Shown here piece by piece: positions 30,851-42,080 of a stretch of DNA of 64,000 nt. The stretch comes from Achatina immaculata. Lineage: Eukaryota > Mollusca > Gastropoda > Stylommatophora > Achatinidae. The position numbers and the translations under genes were made by a program. Location: assembly GCA_009760885.1 (NCBI GenBank), contig CM019719.1, positions 30,792,084-30,856,083 of the forward strand, given 5' to 3'. The notes under the pieces were generated by a model. The model did not search any database, was not told the origin of the DNA, and saw only the letters and a program-made list of their open reading frames with translations. Each line of letters starts with the position of its first letter. Position 1 is the stretch's first letter.

Positions 30851-31260
30851 AAAAGAGTGGCGAGAAAGAACGTGGGAGAAATCATCAAGTTAGTGGAGAC
30901 TATATCATCAAATCATTATTATACCTGAGGTAAAGTAATATAGCTGTCATATCAATATACAAGATTGTTGCAGGTATCATTTTCATATAATTTATAGTAT
31001 ATCCATTGTGATTTTGTAAAACTTCCATAGCGGAATTGTTTTTCACTAGTTCTTATTTATATATTTTGCTGTTTATTGTTTGTATACATATCTGCTGGAC
31101 GTTTGTTTCAGACTTTCAAAACAAACAGGTAGATAGCTGTCACGGCTTGTTAGGGATTCGTTGATCAATTTCTACAACTCTATAAAGTTTATTTCTTACT
31201 CATTTCAACAGAAGATTGAGGGAGTATTACTCAATATATAAAGTAGAAAAAATATCTAAA
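30851..31260. other. No recognisable gene
   Basis: AT-rich spacer; nothing seen. Confidence 0.4.
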
Positions 31261-31261
31261 G

Positions 31262-31497
31262 CTAAGGTAAAGGTAACCCTGTCATACTTTAGAGGCACAT
31301 GGGGCCCATATTTTCCTTGACCTATCAGGATGATGTGGTCATTATCACGTCTGGCCGCATTTCCTTCTCCAACTCCAGAAGAAGTCGGGTACCCATTTCT
31401 ACAGCTGGGTAACTAAAGGCGCCTCCCGCCGGATTCGAACCCCCGATCTTCGCCATGACAGACTAGTGCTCTAACCACTTCGCCACTCAGGCGCCCA
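31262..31497 (-). repeat. SINE-1, best-preserved tRNA-headed copy
   Basis: On the minus strand the head reads GGCGCCTGAGTGGCGAAGTG, GTTAGAGC (A box), CTGTCATG (like a tRNA-Asp GTC anticodon loop), then GGGGGTTCGAATCC (canonical B box) and AGGCGCC, which pairs with the first 7 bases as an acceptor stem. The body has TACCCAGCTGTAGAAATGGG, the core AAATGCGGCCAGACGTGATA, and ends GGGTTACCTTTACCTTAGC. The T stem does not pair well and a long body follows, so it is a SINE, not a tRNA gene. Confidence 0.9.
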
Positions 31498-33070
31498 GAA
31501 AAACTATCTAAGGCTTTCAAAACACTGGTTTCAAATCAAAATCAAAACCTGCCTCCGACTTCGCTTAACTCACCCACCTGTGAAACGTGACATAGCGTGG
31601 TTTCTCAAAGTCTCTGGATCCCCGCGCAAAATGGGTTGTTCAGACTCTTGCCGGCCCACTTGAGGTAATACTACGTAATCTTATACTATACTATATTTAG
31701 GTGTCGGTTTGATTGAGATAAAAACATTCTGACTTCCGGGCTCTGCCCAAGCATTACGCCTTGCCTAGGGTTGTAAAATTACATTAGGGTCAACCACTGT
31801 GTTAGCTGTACTATATGAAGGCCAGCAGAGTCTGACGTAGGTGCATGGTGCAATTTTACGGAACAGGTAGACGCAGAGAGAGAGAGAGAAGGAGAAGGAA
31901 GGAAGAAAGAAAAATTAGCAATAAGGATTAGGAACAATGAAATGGTTACGACAAATAATAACTCAATATGTGGGCAAAATCGTCTTTATCAAGGACAACA
32001 GAAAAGACAAAACAGATTAAAAATACACAAATGTTGAATTTTTTGGTGGAAAATATTTAGTGATAATGTGATAGGATTAGAAAAAAGACAATTACTACTA
32101 TAAAGTTTAAATAAAGACGTATCTTAATCAGAGCTGTACCGAATATCTAAGTTTAAATATTCTGTTAAATACTAATAATGGACTTCCTGGGTTCAAGTAT
32201 GAATAGTAGATTAGTGAAAACAGGACTACTGGCAAAAAGTCTGATAATAAAAGTGATACTACAATCTCATTCAATTGACGCCAAATTATTGCTTCTTTCT
32301 TGAACGTATTTTTGCACTATTTTAGAAGCTTGCAGATACAGGTTTGCAGATACTAATTACACATTATTTTGTTCAACATTTCGAGTTTGATCTTTTCTGA
32401 TAGAAATAAAAGCTTTTTTTGGCCCCAGTGTTGGTCAATCTAGGACAAAATTTCCTATAATATTCGAAATTTTACCATGCAAATTTTATTTAGTTTACGA
32501 ACATTCCAATTTTATCGAATCATGAATCAGTCAATTCTGCACATGTATAATTTTAATACAGTAACATGACAAAGCATAAATGACTTACTACGACTTCTTT
32601 TTAAGTCAGCGGCCAATGAAGACTTCCAAATACTTTGCAAAACGTGTCTCGAGTATTTAGGCATTCGAGCAAAGAAAGAAATGTCTGTTCCATTTTGTTT
32701 TAGACTGACGGTTCCATGTTTGTCTTACACCTTTCCTTCAGATTTTCCTTCTTGCACATACGCTAATTTCATTACTCAAATCCTCAGTCAAGTCCACAAT
32801 ACAAAGAATAGTCCAGTCTATTTCTGAAAATATAGTAAACACACACTACACTTGGTCTGTGCTGTAGCGTGAAGTCCATGGAGGTAGAGAGTTACTACGC
32901 GGTAGTGACTAGGCTTACGCACTGAATCAGGTGACCATGAAAGAAAGGGGGAAAAAAGCCTAGAATTAAATGTGAAAGATGGACATGAGACAACTTCGGT
33001 GCCGTAGAGGGCGCTGCGAAAGAAAGTGGCTAAAGCTTCTGTTAACGTCCTGACAAAAAAAAACGTATAA
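31498..33070. other. No recognisable gene
   Basis: AT-rich with a GA-rich patch at 31871-31912. A stretch at 32870-33060 is more GC-balanced but no exon can be argued. Confidence 0.4.
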
Positions 33071-33559
33071 AGCTGTTGACACATTTATTCCACCAACTGA
33101 TGACCTCTGTCTCAACCGCTCTCTCTACTCTCACGCCCCACCCCCTCTTCTGTTGTAAATACTGCATTCAACCAAGAACCGACCTTTCAGTTTCCCCCCC
33201 CCCCCTTGTCCGTCTCGCATGGCTGAACACGCATAGCTTGTCTTCGGAATGTACACGGTACTGGAACGAGGTCATATCCATTTTTTTTAACATACTGGTT
33301 TGAAAAGCTGGGTCCTTGTGTGGGGAACTCCTGCACCACGGAACTATGAAGCAATTCCCTTACAGCAGAAAAACAATGAACTGAAACCTGTTGGTTGTAA
33401 ATACATTGGTTTCAGTACTGTCAGCATTCTGCTCCCAAGCCAAGAAGTAAAAACAAGTCTATTCAATTTGGGACCATTATTCCTTTATCTTCATGTCCGA
33501 TTTGGCAATTATCAAACCATGACTGATATGCTAGCGTTAGTATTGGCGAACAATCAGTC

Positions 33560-33601
<42 letters not shown>

Positions 33602-33689
33602 AAATACGAAAATGATCAAATCTTGCATTTAGTTTGTATTATAACTTAAAATTTGAATCTCTTCTGAGGAAAGAAACGAAACAAAACCT
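33071..33689. other. Spacer with C and TC tracts
   Basis: C run at 33195-33206 and TC microsatellite at 33562-33600. Small open frames without domains. Confidence 0.45.
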
Positions 33690-34424
33690 AGATAGATTAA
33701 AAACTATGTCGCATATTGTTCACATTGTAGTCCCCAAGTCGAATTCTTTCTTTTATTTCTCTCATACTTTCACTGTACGATGAGAACAAATCAGGCGAGG
33801 GACACAATCTTGTGTAACTCTTTGCTTCCTCGGCTGAACAATGTGTCTATCATATTTCTACCCTGATGGCTGCTTCTTTATTTCACTACATGTTTTTTAA
33901 ACAAAAATATTCATCAGTTTTTATATCCTCTAACAGTTTCAAGATTTTGCAGTCAGTGAAGCATATAAATAAGTCTTAATGCTCTTCTGAATTTCTCTCT
34001 ACCAAAATTCTTAGTGCAAACATGGCACTATGTGTCCCTTTTCCTTCAACAAATCCATCTTTGTTCTGTGTCTAGTTCTTCTCATAATAATTATCAACAA
34101 CAACTTCTTGATACGACATGAAAGTCTTATAGTTCTGATGTCATACGACATGAAAGACATAGATCTGATGTGGTGCGACATTAAAGACTTATAGATCTGA
34201 TGTGGTGCGACATGAAAGACCTATAGATCTGATGTGATACGACATGAAAGTCTTATAGATCTGATACGATGCGACATGAAAGACCTATAGATATGATGTG
34301 ATACGACAAGAAGACCCATAGATCTGATGTCTTCACACTCTGGCTCATGGCTTATTTGGCAAATCTATGAAAATTGATTTTAATAGCTCATTAGGTATAT
34401 GTCTTGTCGCCTTGTCTCCAGCTC
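33690..34424 (-). pseudogene. LINE-E-like reverse transcriptase relic with tandem expansion
   Basis: Strongly decayed copy related to 48411-49900. On the minus strand: RHIPNELLKSIFIDLPNKP (compare YIPSDLIKSTFIALPKKP), then a repeated segment (34110-34340), VEGKGTHSAMFALRI-like text near 34030-34070, and a frameshifted CPSPDLFSSYSES and GDYNVNNMRH. Motif A and motif C are not readable. It ends against the Rep-F copy at 34425. Confidence 0.8.
34110..34340 (-). repeat. 32-bp tandem repeat inside the LINE-E-like relic
   Basis: About seven copies of GATCTGATGTGGTGCGACAT plus GAAAGACTTATA. On the minus strand the unit corresponds to the DHRTISLSCHIT codons of LINE-E, the same codons that are tandemly repeated at 11519-11706. 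Confidence 0.9.
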
Positions 34425-34800
34425 CCTTGAACTTCAAGCTGGTGTTCTTTACAGCCGATGATGTGAAGATGTTGAGGCACAACATCGTGTTGGCTTGTGA
34501 GCAGGTTATGGCGGCTACTTTCTCGTGTCCCTGAGTTGAGCTAAAAACACCAGAGGGTGTGCAATACTTCTTCAGTAATAAAGGTCTAAAGAGGTTCATG
34601 GTTCAGTTTTACCAAGAGACAGAGGCTCAACCATCACGCGGACTATGGCGATCCTCGCCCCGTTGGCCCTGGCTGGACCTGTTACTTGGTGTATCAACGG
34701 AGAGGTGAGTAGGGTCTTGGTCAGCTGGGTGGTAGCATTTCAGATATGGGTCGCTGGCAGCCAAAATGGACAGCGTCTTTGCCCCCCCCCCCAAACCCCC
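34425..34800 (+). repeat. Rep-F, unclassified dispersed repeat, copy 1
   Basis: Shares with 37870-38165 and 51120-51480: AAGCTGGTGTTCTTTACAGC, GAAG..TGTTGAGGCACA, GGTTATGG, CCTGAGTTGAGCTAAAAACA, GTGCAATACTTCTT, GGCGATCC..CCCGTT, GGGTCTTGGTCAG and ATATGGGTCGCTGGCA. About 350 bp, no open frame conserved among copies. Confidence 0.75.
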
Positions 34801-35319
34801 ACGTTCACTAGATACATATCCAGTGTTAGAGATGTCATTCAAAATTTTGTTATAATTTTTTTGGCATCGAATTCGTCAAGGGCTTCTAACTCTTGTACAG
34901 ATGTTTTATCAGATAAATTTGTTGTTGTTTTCAGAGTCTTTTGAAGGATACAGGGTAGGCTATATTATCCCAGCACTTAATTCTCCTTAACTACATGGAC
35001 TTGCCTCCAGCCATGTACCGAACCTACCTCCACCAACACTTAACGTATCTCTGAGAAGCGCACAGGTAGCCACTGTTAGCCTGGCTCCCGCTTTCCACAA
35101 AGACTAAAAATCGAGACGGCTCATTTTACAGGATTTTCAAGTCGTCTCACGTAATATCTCTGTTGACACTGGTTTGATGTAGGAGATTTGTATCCAGCAT
35201 CCAAATTCCAGCGTGCAGGAAGTTATCTATGTCTGTTTAGTTTGTCACGGTTCGCATGTAATTAGAGCCAGCGTAAAAGGAAGAAAAAAAAAAGGTTAGG
35301 TTTACCTGTCTCTGTCTGG

Positions 35320-35372
35320 GTGTAGGTAAACCTTGGGGGGGGGGGGGGGGTGGAGGGGGGGGGGGGACTCCG
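35320..35372. repeat. G-rich tract
   Basis: Two long G runs separated by TGGA. The surrounding 34801-35380 has no recognisable gene. Confidence 0.9.
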
Positions 35373-35382
35373 TTAACTGTGT

Positions 35383-35485
35383 GGTCCGGTAATGAACAAA
35401 GCTGCTTCTACCTGTTTAAAATAGTCTAATTATTTGTTATCACAGTTTCACTGCAGTTGCTTTGTACGCAACACTACTGTAGTCG
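35383..35485 (+). repeat. Penelope-like terminal fragment
   Basis: AACAAAGCTGCTTCTACCTG, TTATCACAGTTTCACTGCAG and TTGCTTTGTACGCA match the end of the copy at 23925-24315. Confidence 0.65.
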
Positions 35486-35639
35486 TAATGGACACGAAAT
35501 TTCAAACTTGTATCAAAATTGTATTTTACGGAATTAATGTTTCAGTCTTGGCATGAAGAAACTTTAAAACTTTAACAGTGAAATGATGTTCATTAAATTT
35601 GGTTAGGACTTTTATTACTTTTATTTTTTGCGACTGAGG

Positions 35640-36640
35640 CCTCCTTTTCAATAAGGTGTATGGCCTCCTCTAGTCTGTATCAGAGAACATCTCCTTGACA
35701 TCGATCCGATTAGCCGTTGGATCGGATGTTGTGGGATGGCTGCCCACTCTTCCCGCAGTGCAAGAGACAACTATAGAAGATTGGTTGGCGCCACGTTTCG
35801 CTGGCGGACTTGTCTGTTGAGTTCATCTCATAAGTGTTCCACTGGATTCATGTCTGATGACATGGATGGCCATGGAATGGTTTGGAGGTTGTTTCCAGCG
35901 AGGAACTGGGTGGTGAGTTGTGCCACATGAGGTCGAGCGTTATCCTGCTGAAAAATCGACCCTGGTGCAGCCATAAGTGGAAGGACGTGAGTACGAAGAA
36001 TTTCAGCGACGTATCGTTGGGCATTCAGAAGTCCTTCAATTTGCACCAGGTCACTTCTACCATCATGTGGAGGAGCCTCATCCACGCAGTTCTGGGCGTA
36101 GCGCTCATGGAGTCTGCGGTGAACTCTTCTCCCTCTATCGTGTCGCTGGAGCAGAAAGAATGATTTATCACAAAACAAAACTCTTCTCCAATCATTCACA
36201 ACGGTCCACTGACGATGCTGGTTCGCCCACTGCAATCAGTTCTAGCGATGCCGGTCCGTAGGAACAGGACATCTGTGGAGTCTTCTAGCCCAAAGACCAG
36301 CGTTGTGCAGCCGATTCCTGACCGTTTGATCTGAAATTCAGTGAGCTGCTGTCATTGACTGGAGTGTTGAGGACACAGATGCAAATCGATTCCTGAGATG
36401 ACGCAGCCGTATGAAGCGGTCTTCGGCAAGAGTTGTGACTATGGGTCTTCCACTGCGGGGGGGGGGGGGGTCCTGCAACTGAGGCAGTTTCTTGAAATCG
36501 TCTCCAAAGGCGACTAATGGTGCTTCTAACCATATTAAATTGTCTGGCCACCACACCTTGTGACTGTCCAGTCTGTAAACGTCCAATGATGATGAGTCGA
36601 TGTTCTGCAGTGAGATGAGCCATACTTGCGCATTGAATTT
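35640..36640 (-). pseudogene. Tc1-type transposase, broken
   Basis: DNA transposase of the Tc1/mariner superfamily, DDE type. N-terminal helix-turn-helix: MAHLTAEHRLIIIGRLQTGQ, VVARQFNMVRSTISRLWRRF (36622 down to about 36490). A G run at 36457-36471 marks a frameshift. The catalytic part at 36235-35828 reads RRVLFCDKSFF (first Asp kept, the usual DES reads DKS), ERYAQNCVDE, then FQQDNARPH (second Asp) and PWPSMSSDMNPVEHL (third acidic residue), then a stop where the LWD continuation is expected. Terminal inverted repeats were not found. Not functional. Confidence 0.9.
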
Positions 36641-36699
36641 TCAAATGAATTGATTCGAGGAGCGTCAATTTTTTTATAGGCGTTAATAACATGGTCAGT

Positions 36700-37225
36700 G
36701 AATTTTGTGTTCAGAGTGTTTCGGGGATTCTCGTGAACCTGCCACGAGTTATTCTCAAAAATGGTATTTTAACTTGTGTCGCTTTTCTGTGCTCATAAAT
36801 TATCTGCTGAGTACAGTTCAGGTCAGCGCGTGAAGTTGATGTCCAAGTGAACGTTTCAGGCAATTTGCCATTGTCTGACCAGCAAACTTCAGTTTAAATC
36901 ACAGCATTGTATTTGTTGCGTTTCTTTTTTTGAACAGTATATATTCAGTTTTATATACTTACACACAAATATTGTTTCCTTGACTCACTGTCACAGAGTA
37001 GAGAGGTTTATTGTAGTGTTTTAGAACTCTTTTTCTGATGTTCACTGATAGAGACGCATTGCACAAGATGTTTCTCATTTGTCTGAAAGCTATTACGGCT
37101 TGGTGTATTCTCTTACATTTATTTTATTGTGCAAGTCTGGGGACCAGTAATCTTCTTAGACTCTTTGTCCTGCGTAATAGTTTTATGTGATTCTAAAATA
37201 CATCTTGTTAATGGTATCCTTTACA
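36700..37225. other. No recognisable gene
   Basis: Flank of the Tc1 remnant; nothing else seen. Confidence 0.4.
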
Positions 37226-37232
37226 GTTTAAA

Positions 37233-37320
37233 TCAGTAGTTCCCAAACTTTTTCAGGTCGCAGGCCCCTGAAGTCAAAAAATAATACGCCTGGACCCCAC
37301 TACACTTGGTCTTTAAAAAA
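37233..37320. mobile_element. hAT-type terminal fragment
   Basis: CAGTAGTTCCCAAACTTTTT followed by CAGGTCGCAGGCCCCTGAAG resembles one end of hAT MITEs (CAGTGGTTCCCAA). The opposite end was not found. Confidence 0.5.
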
Positions 37321-37491
37321 AAAAAAAGCACCATGTACAGAGACTTCAGAGCCCAGGTATGGCCCCGAGTAAGAATGCATGGTAGAGAAACACTGGGGCT
37401 CCTTCGAAGACCTCTTGCTGACAGCAGGATTCATGGATGCGACCCATCTCCTTGTTTAGAAAGTTAAGCACACAGAACTGAAGGCTCAAGA

Positions 37492-37750
37492 AGAAGCGTC
37501 ACATATTTGTAGTATTTTGCACAATCTACACTTGTTACGCTGACTCTCATATCACAGAAGCGTCACATATTTGTAGTATTTTACATAATCTACACTTGTT
37601 GCGCTGACTCTCATATCAGAGAAGCGTCACATATTTGTAGTATTTCACACAATCTATACTTGTTATGCTGACTCTCATATCACAGAAGCGTCACATATTT
37701 GTAGTATTTTACACAATCTACACTTGTTACGCTGCCTCTCATATCAGAGT
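37492..37750. repeat. 64-bp tandem repeat, four copies
   Basis: Unit AGAAGCGTCACATATTTGTA, GTATTTTACACAATCTACAC, TTGTTACGCTGACTCTCATA, TCAC; copies differ by a few bases. Confidence 0.95.
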
Positions 37751-37834
37751 CTACGGAGCCAAGGTCGGGAATTAGGGTATAAATCAGCGAATATCAGAGA
37801 GGAAGGAGGTGACTCCCAGGGGAGGAATGTTTTC

Positions 37835-38165
37835 CTCTTCCTCCTCCTCCTCCTCCTCCTCCTCCCTTCTTCTTGAACTGTAAGCTGATGTTCTTTGCAG
37901 CCGATGTTGTGAAGTACTGTGTCGGATTAGGAGCGGGTTATGGAGTTATTTTTTTCAGTTCCTGATTGGAACTTAAAAACCAGGGGGTTGTGCAATACTT
38001 CTTTAACAGATCCCACCGCCTTGGGAGCTATGACGATCCCTGCCCTGTTAGTCAGACTAGGCCTATTACACGGGGTACCAACTGTAAGAGATGGAGCAGG
38101 GTCTTGGTCAGTTATGGTTCACTAACTCTGACGCTAGGATGTCGGATGTGGGTAGCTGTTTGACA
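37835..38165 (+). repeat. Rep-F copy 2, after a TCC run
   Basis: TCC repeats at 37835-37866, then the Rep-F sequence (CTGATGTTCTTTGCAGCC, GTTATGGAGTTATTTTTTTC, GTTGTGCAATACTTCTTTAA, GGGTCTTGGTCAGTTATGGT). Confidence 0.75.
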
Positions 38166-39185
38166 AAGCAGACAGCGTCGAAAGAATGGATAACTGTGAA
38201 AATTCCTTCTGTGTGATGATGTAATATACAGAACAGGAATCTGGGGACATCTTGTGTTAAAAAGGTATGTCTGAGACATGGGACGTTGTTTACTGCTGAT
38301 ATAGACCGTAACGTCTACAAAGAGTGAATGTGCCTCAAGTGATCCACTTCAGTGGCCCTGTTTTCATTCTTACATTATAAAATCTCGTTGTATGATTTTA
38401 TGTGAAGCCAAGTTTAGATGGAGGTATCTGCTGCATAGAGTAGTACACTGTGTCTAAATATTTGAAAGGACACATTTTTCACCAAGTAAAACAGCCGTGC
38501 GCTTTGTGCTATATTTTTTTTTATCTGGCACACAAAGCAAAACTTTTCTCCTCGTTGATAAATGTTACGCTGTGTTGGCTGTAAACATGGCCCAAATATT
38601 TGGATAGGAATGTCCCGCCAGGTTCACTACGCCCATCTTTGACAAAGCTACAAAGTACTATGGCAATCACTATCAGACTATAGTTTAACAAGAAAGAGGG
38701 AGGGTATAAGTGAATGTGTCCTGACTTCACAAAAAGAGCTTTATTTCGACAGTTTTATTTACCGAGATGCGGTAATATAAGAAAGAATACAGAAGCACCT
38801 TTATAACTTTGGTGAAAGTGTAATTTAGAACAAAGCGTTTGTTTAATGAAGAAATCCAGTTTTAGAAGGCCATGATCAGAATACTAGGGTGAGAGAAATC
38901 AATGACTTCGATTACTGCGTTTTTTGTTGTTTTTTTTTTTGCCAACCAGTTGGCGTTATGTGCTGCATGCCATAAGCCATGTACTGCTCATCTGCTGAAA
39001 ACAGAAACTGTTTGTAATAGTTAAAATTTCTGAAAAGCATTTATGATATTTCTTACCTCATTTGGTAACACAGCAATGGCGATGATGTACAAATATTTTA
39101 GAAATGAGGATGATGTGACCTACACAAAAAGCGGAAATGGATCGTCACAGTCTTTATGCTTTCATAACACGTTATCATGTAAGGC
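38166..39185. other. No recognisable gene
   Basis: AT-rich; nothing seen. Confidence 0.4.
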
Positions 39186-39186
39186 A

Positions 39187-39480
39187 GGTTAAGAGTAAGG
39201 TAAAATCCCCGTTTTCATGCCATTAAGGCATATTGGGGATAGAGTTAGGCCCGTATTTCATTTAGCACATAAAAGTCTGGTGTGGTAAGCATCACGCCTG
39301 GTCATATTTATCCCTCCCCCCCAAAAAAAATTTCTTGGTTTTATCGGCTGGACTGGGTGGACCCAGGGGCCTTGTCAGTTTGGCGGTACTGACAAAATCC
39401 CTACTGCTGTGACTTGAATCCGGTACCACCGAATTAGTAGACCCAGCGCCAAATCACTCGGCCATCCAGGCTGCCAGACC
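39187..39480 (-). repeat. SINE-1 copy
   Basis: Minus strand: GCCTGGATGGCCGAGTGATT (A box, Leu/Ser-like), GGTACCGGATTCAAGTCAC (degenerate B box), GGGCCTG-type body, CCAGGCGTGATGCTTACCAC and a 3' end of GATTTTACCTTACTC. Same arrangement as 19785-20075. Confidence 0.85.
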
Positions 39481-39614
39481 AACATTACTCACGCCAATAC
39501 ATAAACAGTCTAACAAAGGAAATGATGGCAACTGGAAAAGCGCTGATTTGGCTTGCATTTGAGCAACGGTGAATTGTAACATTTTTGGCCAATCAGCTGA
39601 CGCTTACGGTGTCC

Positions 39615-40272
39615 TGTTTCGTGCTACGTGTTACAGTTATCATTGCTGATTTGTTACGTGTTATAGTTGTCATGGCTGATTTGTTACGTGTTACAGTTAT
39701 CATAGCTGATTTGTTACGTGTTACAGTTATCATAGCTGATTTGTTACGTGTTACAGTTATCATAGCTGATTTGTTACGTGTTATAGTTGTCATAGCTGAT
39801 TTGTTAGTTGTCATAGCTGATTTGTTACGTGTTACAGTTATCATAGCTGATTTGTTACGTGTTACAGTTATCATAGCTGATTTGTTACGTGTTACAGTTA
39901 TCATAGCTGATTTGTTACGTGTTACAGTTATCATAGCTGATTTGTTACGTGTTATAGTTGTCATAGCTGATTTGTTAGTTGTCATAGCTGATTTGTTACG
40001 TGTTACAGTTATCATAGCTGATTTGTTACGTGTTACAGTTATCATAGCTGATTTGTTACGTGTTACAGTTATCATAGCTGATTTGTTACGTGTTACAGTT
40101 ATCATAGCTGATTTGTTACGTGTTACAGTTATCATAGCTGATTTGTTAGTTATCATAGCTGATTTGTTACGTGTTACAGTTATCATAGCTGATTTGTTAG
40201 TTATCATAGCTGATTTGTTACGTGTTATAGTTGTCATAGCTGATTTGTTAGTTGTCATAGCTGATTTGTTGA
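39615..40272. repeat. 30-bp tandem array with 21-bp variant units
   Basis: Unit TACGTGTTACAGTTATCATA plus GCTGATTTGT; about 21 units, some shortened to 21 bp (TTAGTTGTCATAGCTGATTTG). Both unit lengths are multiples of three, so both strands stay open (250 and 221 codons), giving RVTVIIADLL or MITVTRNKSA repeats. No gene is claimed. Confidence 0.95.
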
Positions 40273-40672
40273 AAGTTACGAAAGTCTCTGTGGCCCACTT
40301 TCAGCTGGAACTATGTGCCGTGTTTTGCTGCTCCTAATTTTGAAGTCTAAGAGAACCATTTCTTTATTCAGTACTGGGAGAGTTTTAAAAATCCCAGCCC
40401 TACAAGAATCATATTTAGTGTTTTTATATGGTTGTCTAATTCTGGACATATCAAACCTCTTTAATTGCTCAGAAGACTGTCTTATCCACACATTAATATC
40501 TTTTACATTTACAGTTAATCAAACGAAGAAGTAATGAACCTTCTCTTGATGAAAATCTGAATAATTATTTTGATTAAATAAAGGTCTAGTAAAGCTGAAA
40601 GTGATAAGACTTCAATAATTGTGAAGTGAAATTTATTCACAGAAGAATATGACATTGATTATCGGCGTAGAG

Positions 40673-40874
40673 CAGTGATCCCCAGTCTTTTCACATCCTC
40701 GAACCAGTTCCGATTATCTAAAAGTTGTGAATCGTTTATGTAATATTGCAGTTCCATGAACCTCTTACTGGTTTTATTTAACAGATGACACTTAATGCCA
40801 AGCGCAGCCGCAGACCATCTGACAATGCTCTGAGGACCACTTGTCGTCCGCGGACCACAGGTTGGGAACCATTG
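40673..40874. mobile_element. hAT MITE
   Basis: Ends CAGTGATCCCCAGTCTTTT and AGGTTGGGAACCATTG are inverted relatives. Flanks GCGTAGAG and CCATAGAG form an imperfect 8-bp target duplication (6/8). No coding sequence. Confidence 0.75.
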
Positions 40875-41024
40875 CCATAGAGCACTGTGGACGATCATTC
40901 AAAATGTAACAGAATATGGATTTTTCGGGGTTCGTTCCCCTGTAGTATTGGTATAGAAGGTTATTTTTGCCTTTGTTATTTTTGCAGCAGTTAAATTTTT
41001 GGGGGTCATCTTCCTCTGAGTTAG

Positions 41025-41225
41025 GCAGGTAGGTAACCCTGTCATGCCTTTGAGGCACATAAGAATATGACGTTAGTGTTTATATTTTCCTGGACCTGTT
41101 AGCCCACTACAGGGTGATGTGGTCAGCACACTACAGGGTGATGTGGTCAGCACACTACAGGGTGATGTGGTCAGCACACTACAGGGTGATGTGGTCAGCA
41201 CACTACGGGGTGATGTGGTCAGATT
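41025..41225 (-). repeat. SINE-1 3' fragment with 24-bp array
   Basis: GTAACCCTGTCATGCCTTTG, AGGCACATA and TATTTTCCTGGACCTGTTAG belong to the SINE-1 3' body. At the GATGATGTGGTCA position of the SINE, the unit GTGATGTGGTCAGCACACTA plus CAGG is repeated five times (41108-41222). Confidence 0.85.
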
Positions 41226-41612
41226 TTTTTTCCTTAGTTAACCATGGAGAAACCTGGCTTACAAAGGCTTCACGCGTTGCTATGGCAGTCTCCATTGACT
41301 TCCTAGTAGCTTGCCAGATGGTGAGATGGCTGATGAAGATAACAGAGTCACACTCATGACACACGAAACGATTCCTTTTACACTATACATATGACATGAC
41401 TCGGGTGCGACATCTCACAGTTGAACTATACTTAGCTACTGGACATCTCACAGCTGAACTATACTAGTTGAACAAACGGCGCTTGTCAATAACAAACGAA
41501 AAGCCAGTTTAATCGCTGTACATGATGATGATGAAATTCCTTGATTATAGATGAAACGCCGATTCATACACCTCAAACTGCTGATGGAAGTACAGAGCAT
41601 ACAAAGACCTGG
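41226..41612. other. No recognisable gene
   Basis: Short duplication ACATCTCACAG.TGAACTATA near 41408-41465. Nothing else. Confidence 0.45.
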
Positions 41613-42080
41613 CAACAGCAACACTAGCCAGCTTGGTCCACCGACAACAACACTAGTCAGCCTGGTCCACCGACAGCAACACTCGCCAGCTTGGTCCACC
41701 GACAGCAACACTAGCCAGCCTGGTCAACCGACAGCAACACTAGCCAGTCTGGTCCACCGACAGCAACACTAGCCAACCTGGTCCACCGACAGCAACACTA
41801 GCCAACCTGGTCCACCGACAGCAACACTAGCCAACCTGGTCCACCGACAGCAACACTAGCCAACCTGGTCCACCGACAGCAACACTAGCCAACCTGGTCA
41901 ACCGACAGCAACACTAGCCAGCCTGGTCCACCGACAGCAACACTAGCCAAACTGGTCAACCGACAGCAACACTAGCCAGCCTGGTCCACCGACAGCAACA
42001 CTAGCCAGCCTGGTCCACCGACAGCAACACTAGCCAGCCTGGTCCACCGACAGCAACACTAGCCAGCCTGGTCCACCGTC
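41613..42080. repeat. 30-bp tandem array, about 15 copies
   Basis: Unit CAGCAACACTAGCCAGCCTG plus GTCCACCGAC with few variants. Confidence 0.95.

Noticed and set aside
31430..31497. Functional tRNA gene
   Set aside because: A and B boxes and an acceptor-like pairing are present, but the T stem does not pair and a conserved SINE body with other copies follows directly.
39585..40337. 250-codon frame encoding RVTVIIADLL repeats that looks like a membrane protein
   Set aside because: Same reason: 30/21-bp array open on both strands; the hydrophobicity follows from the unit text.
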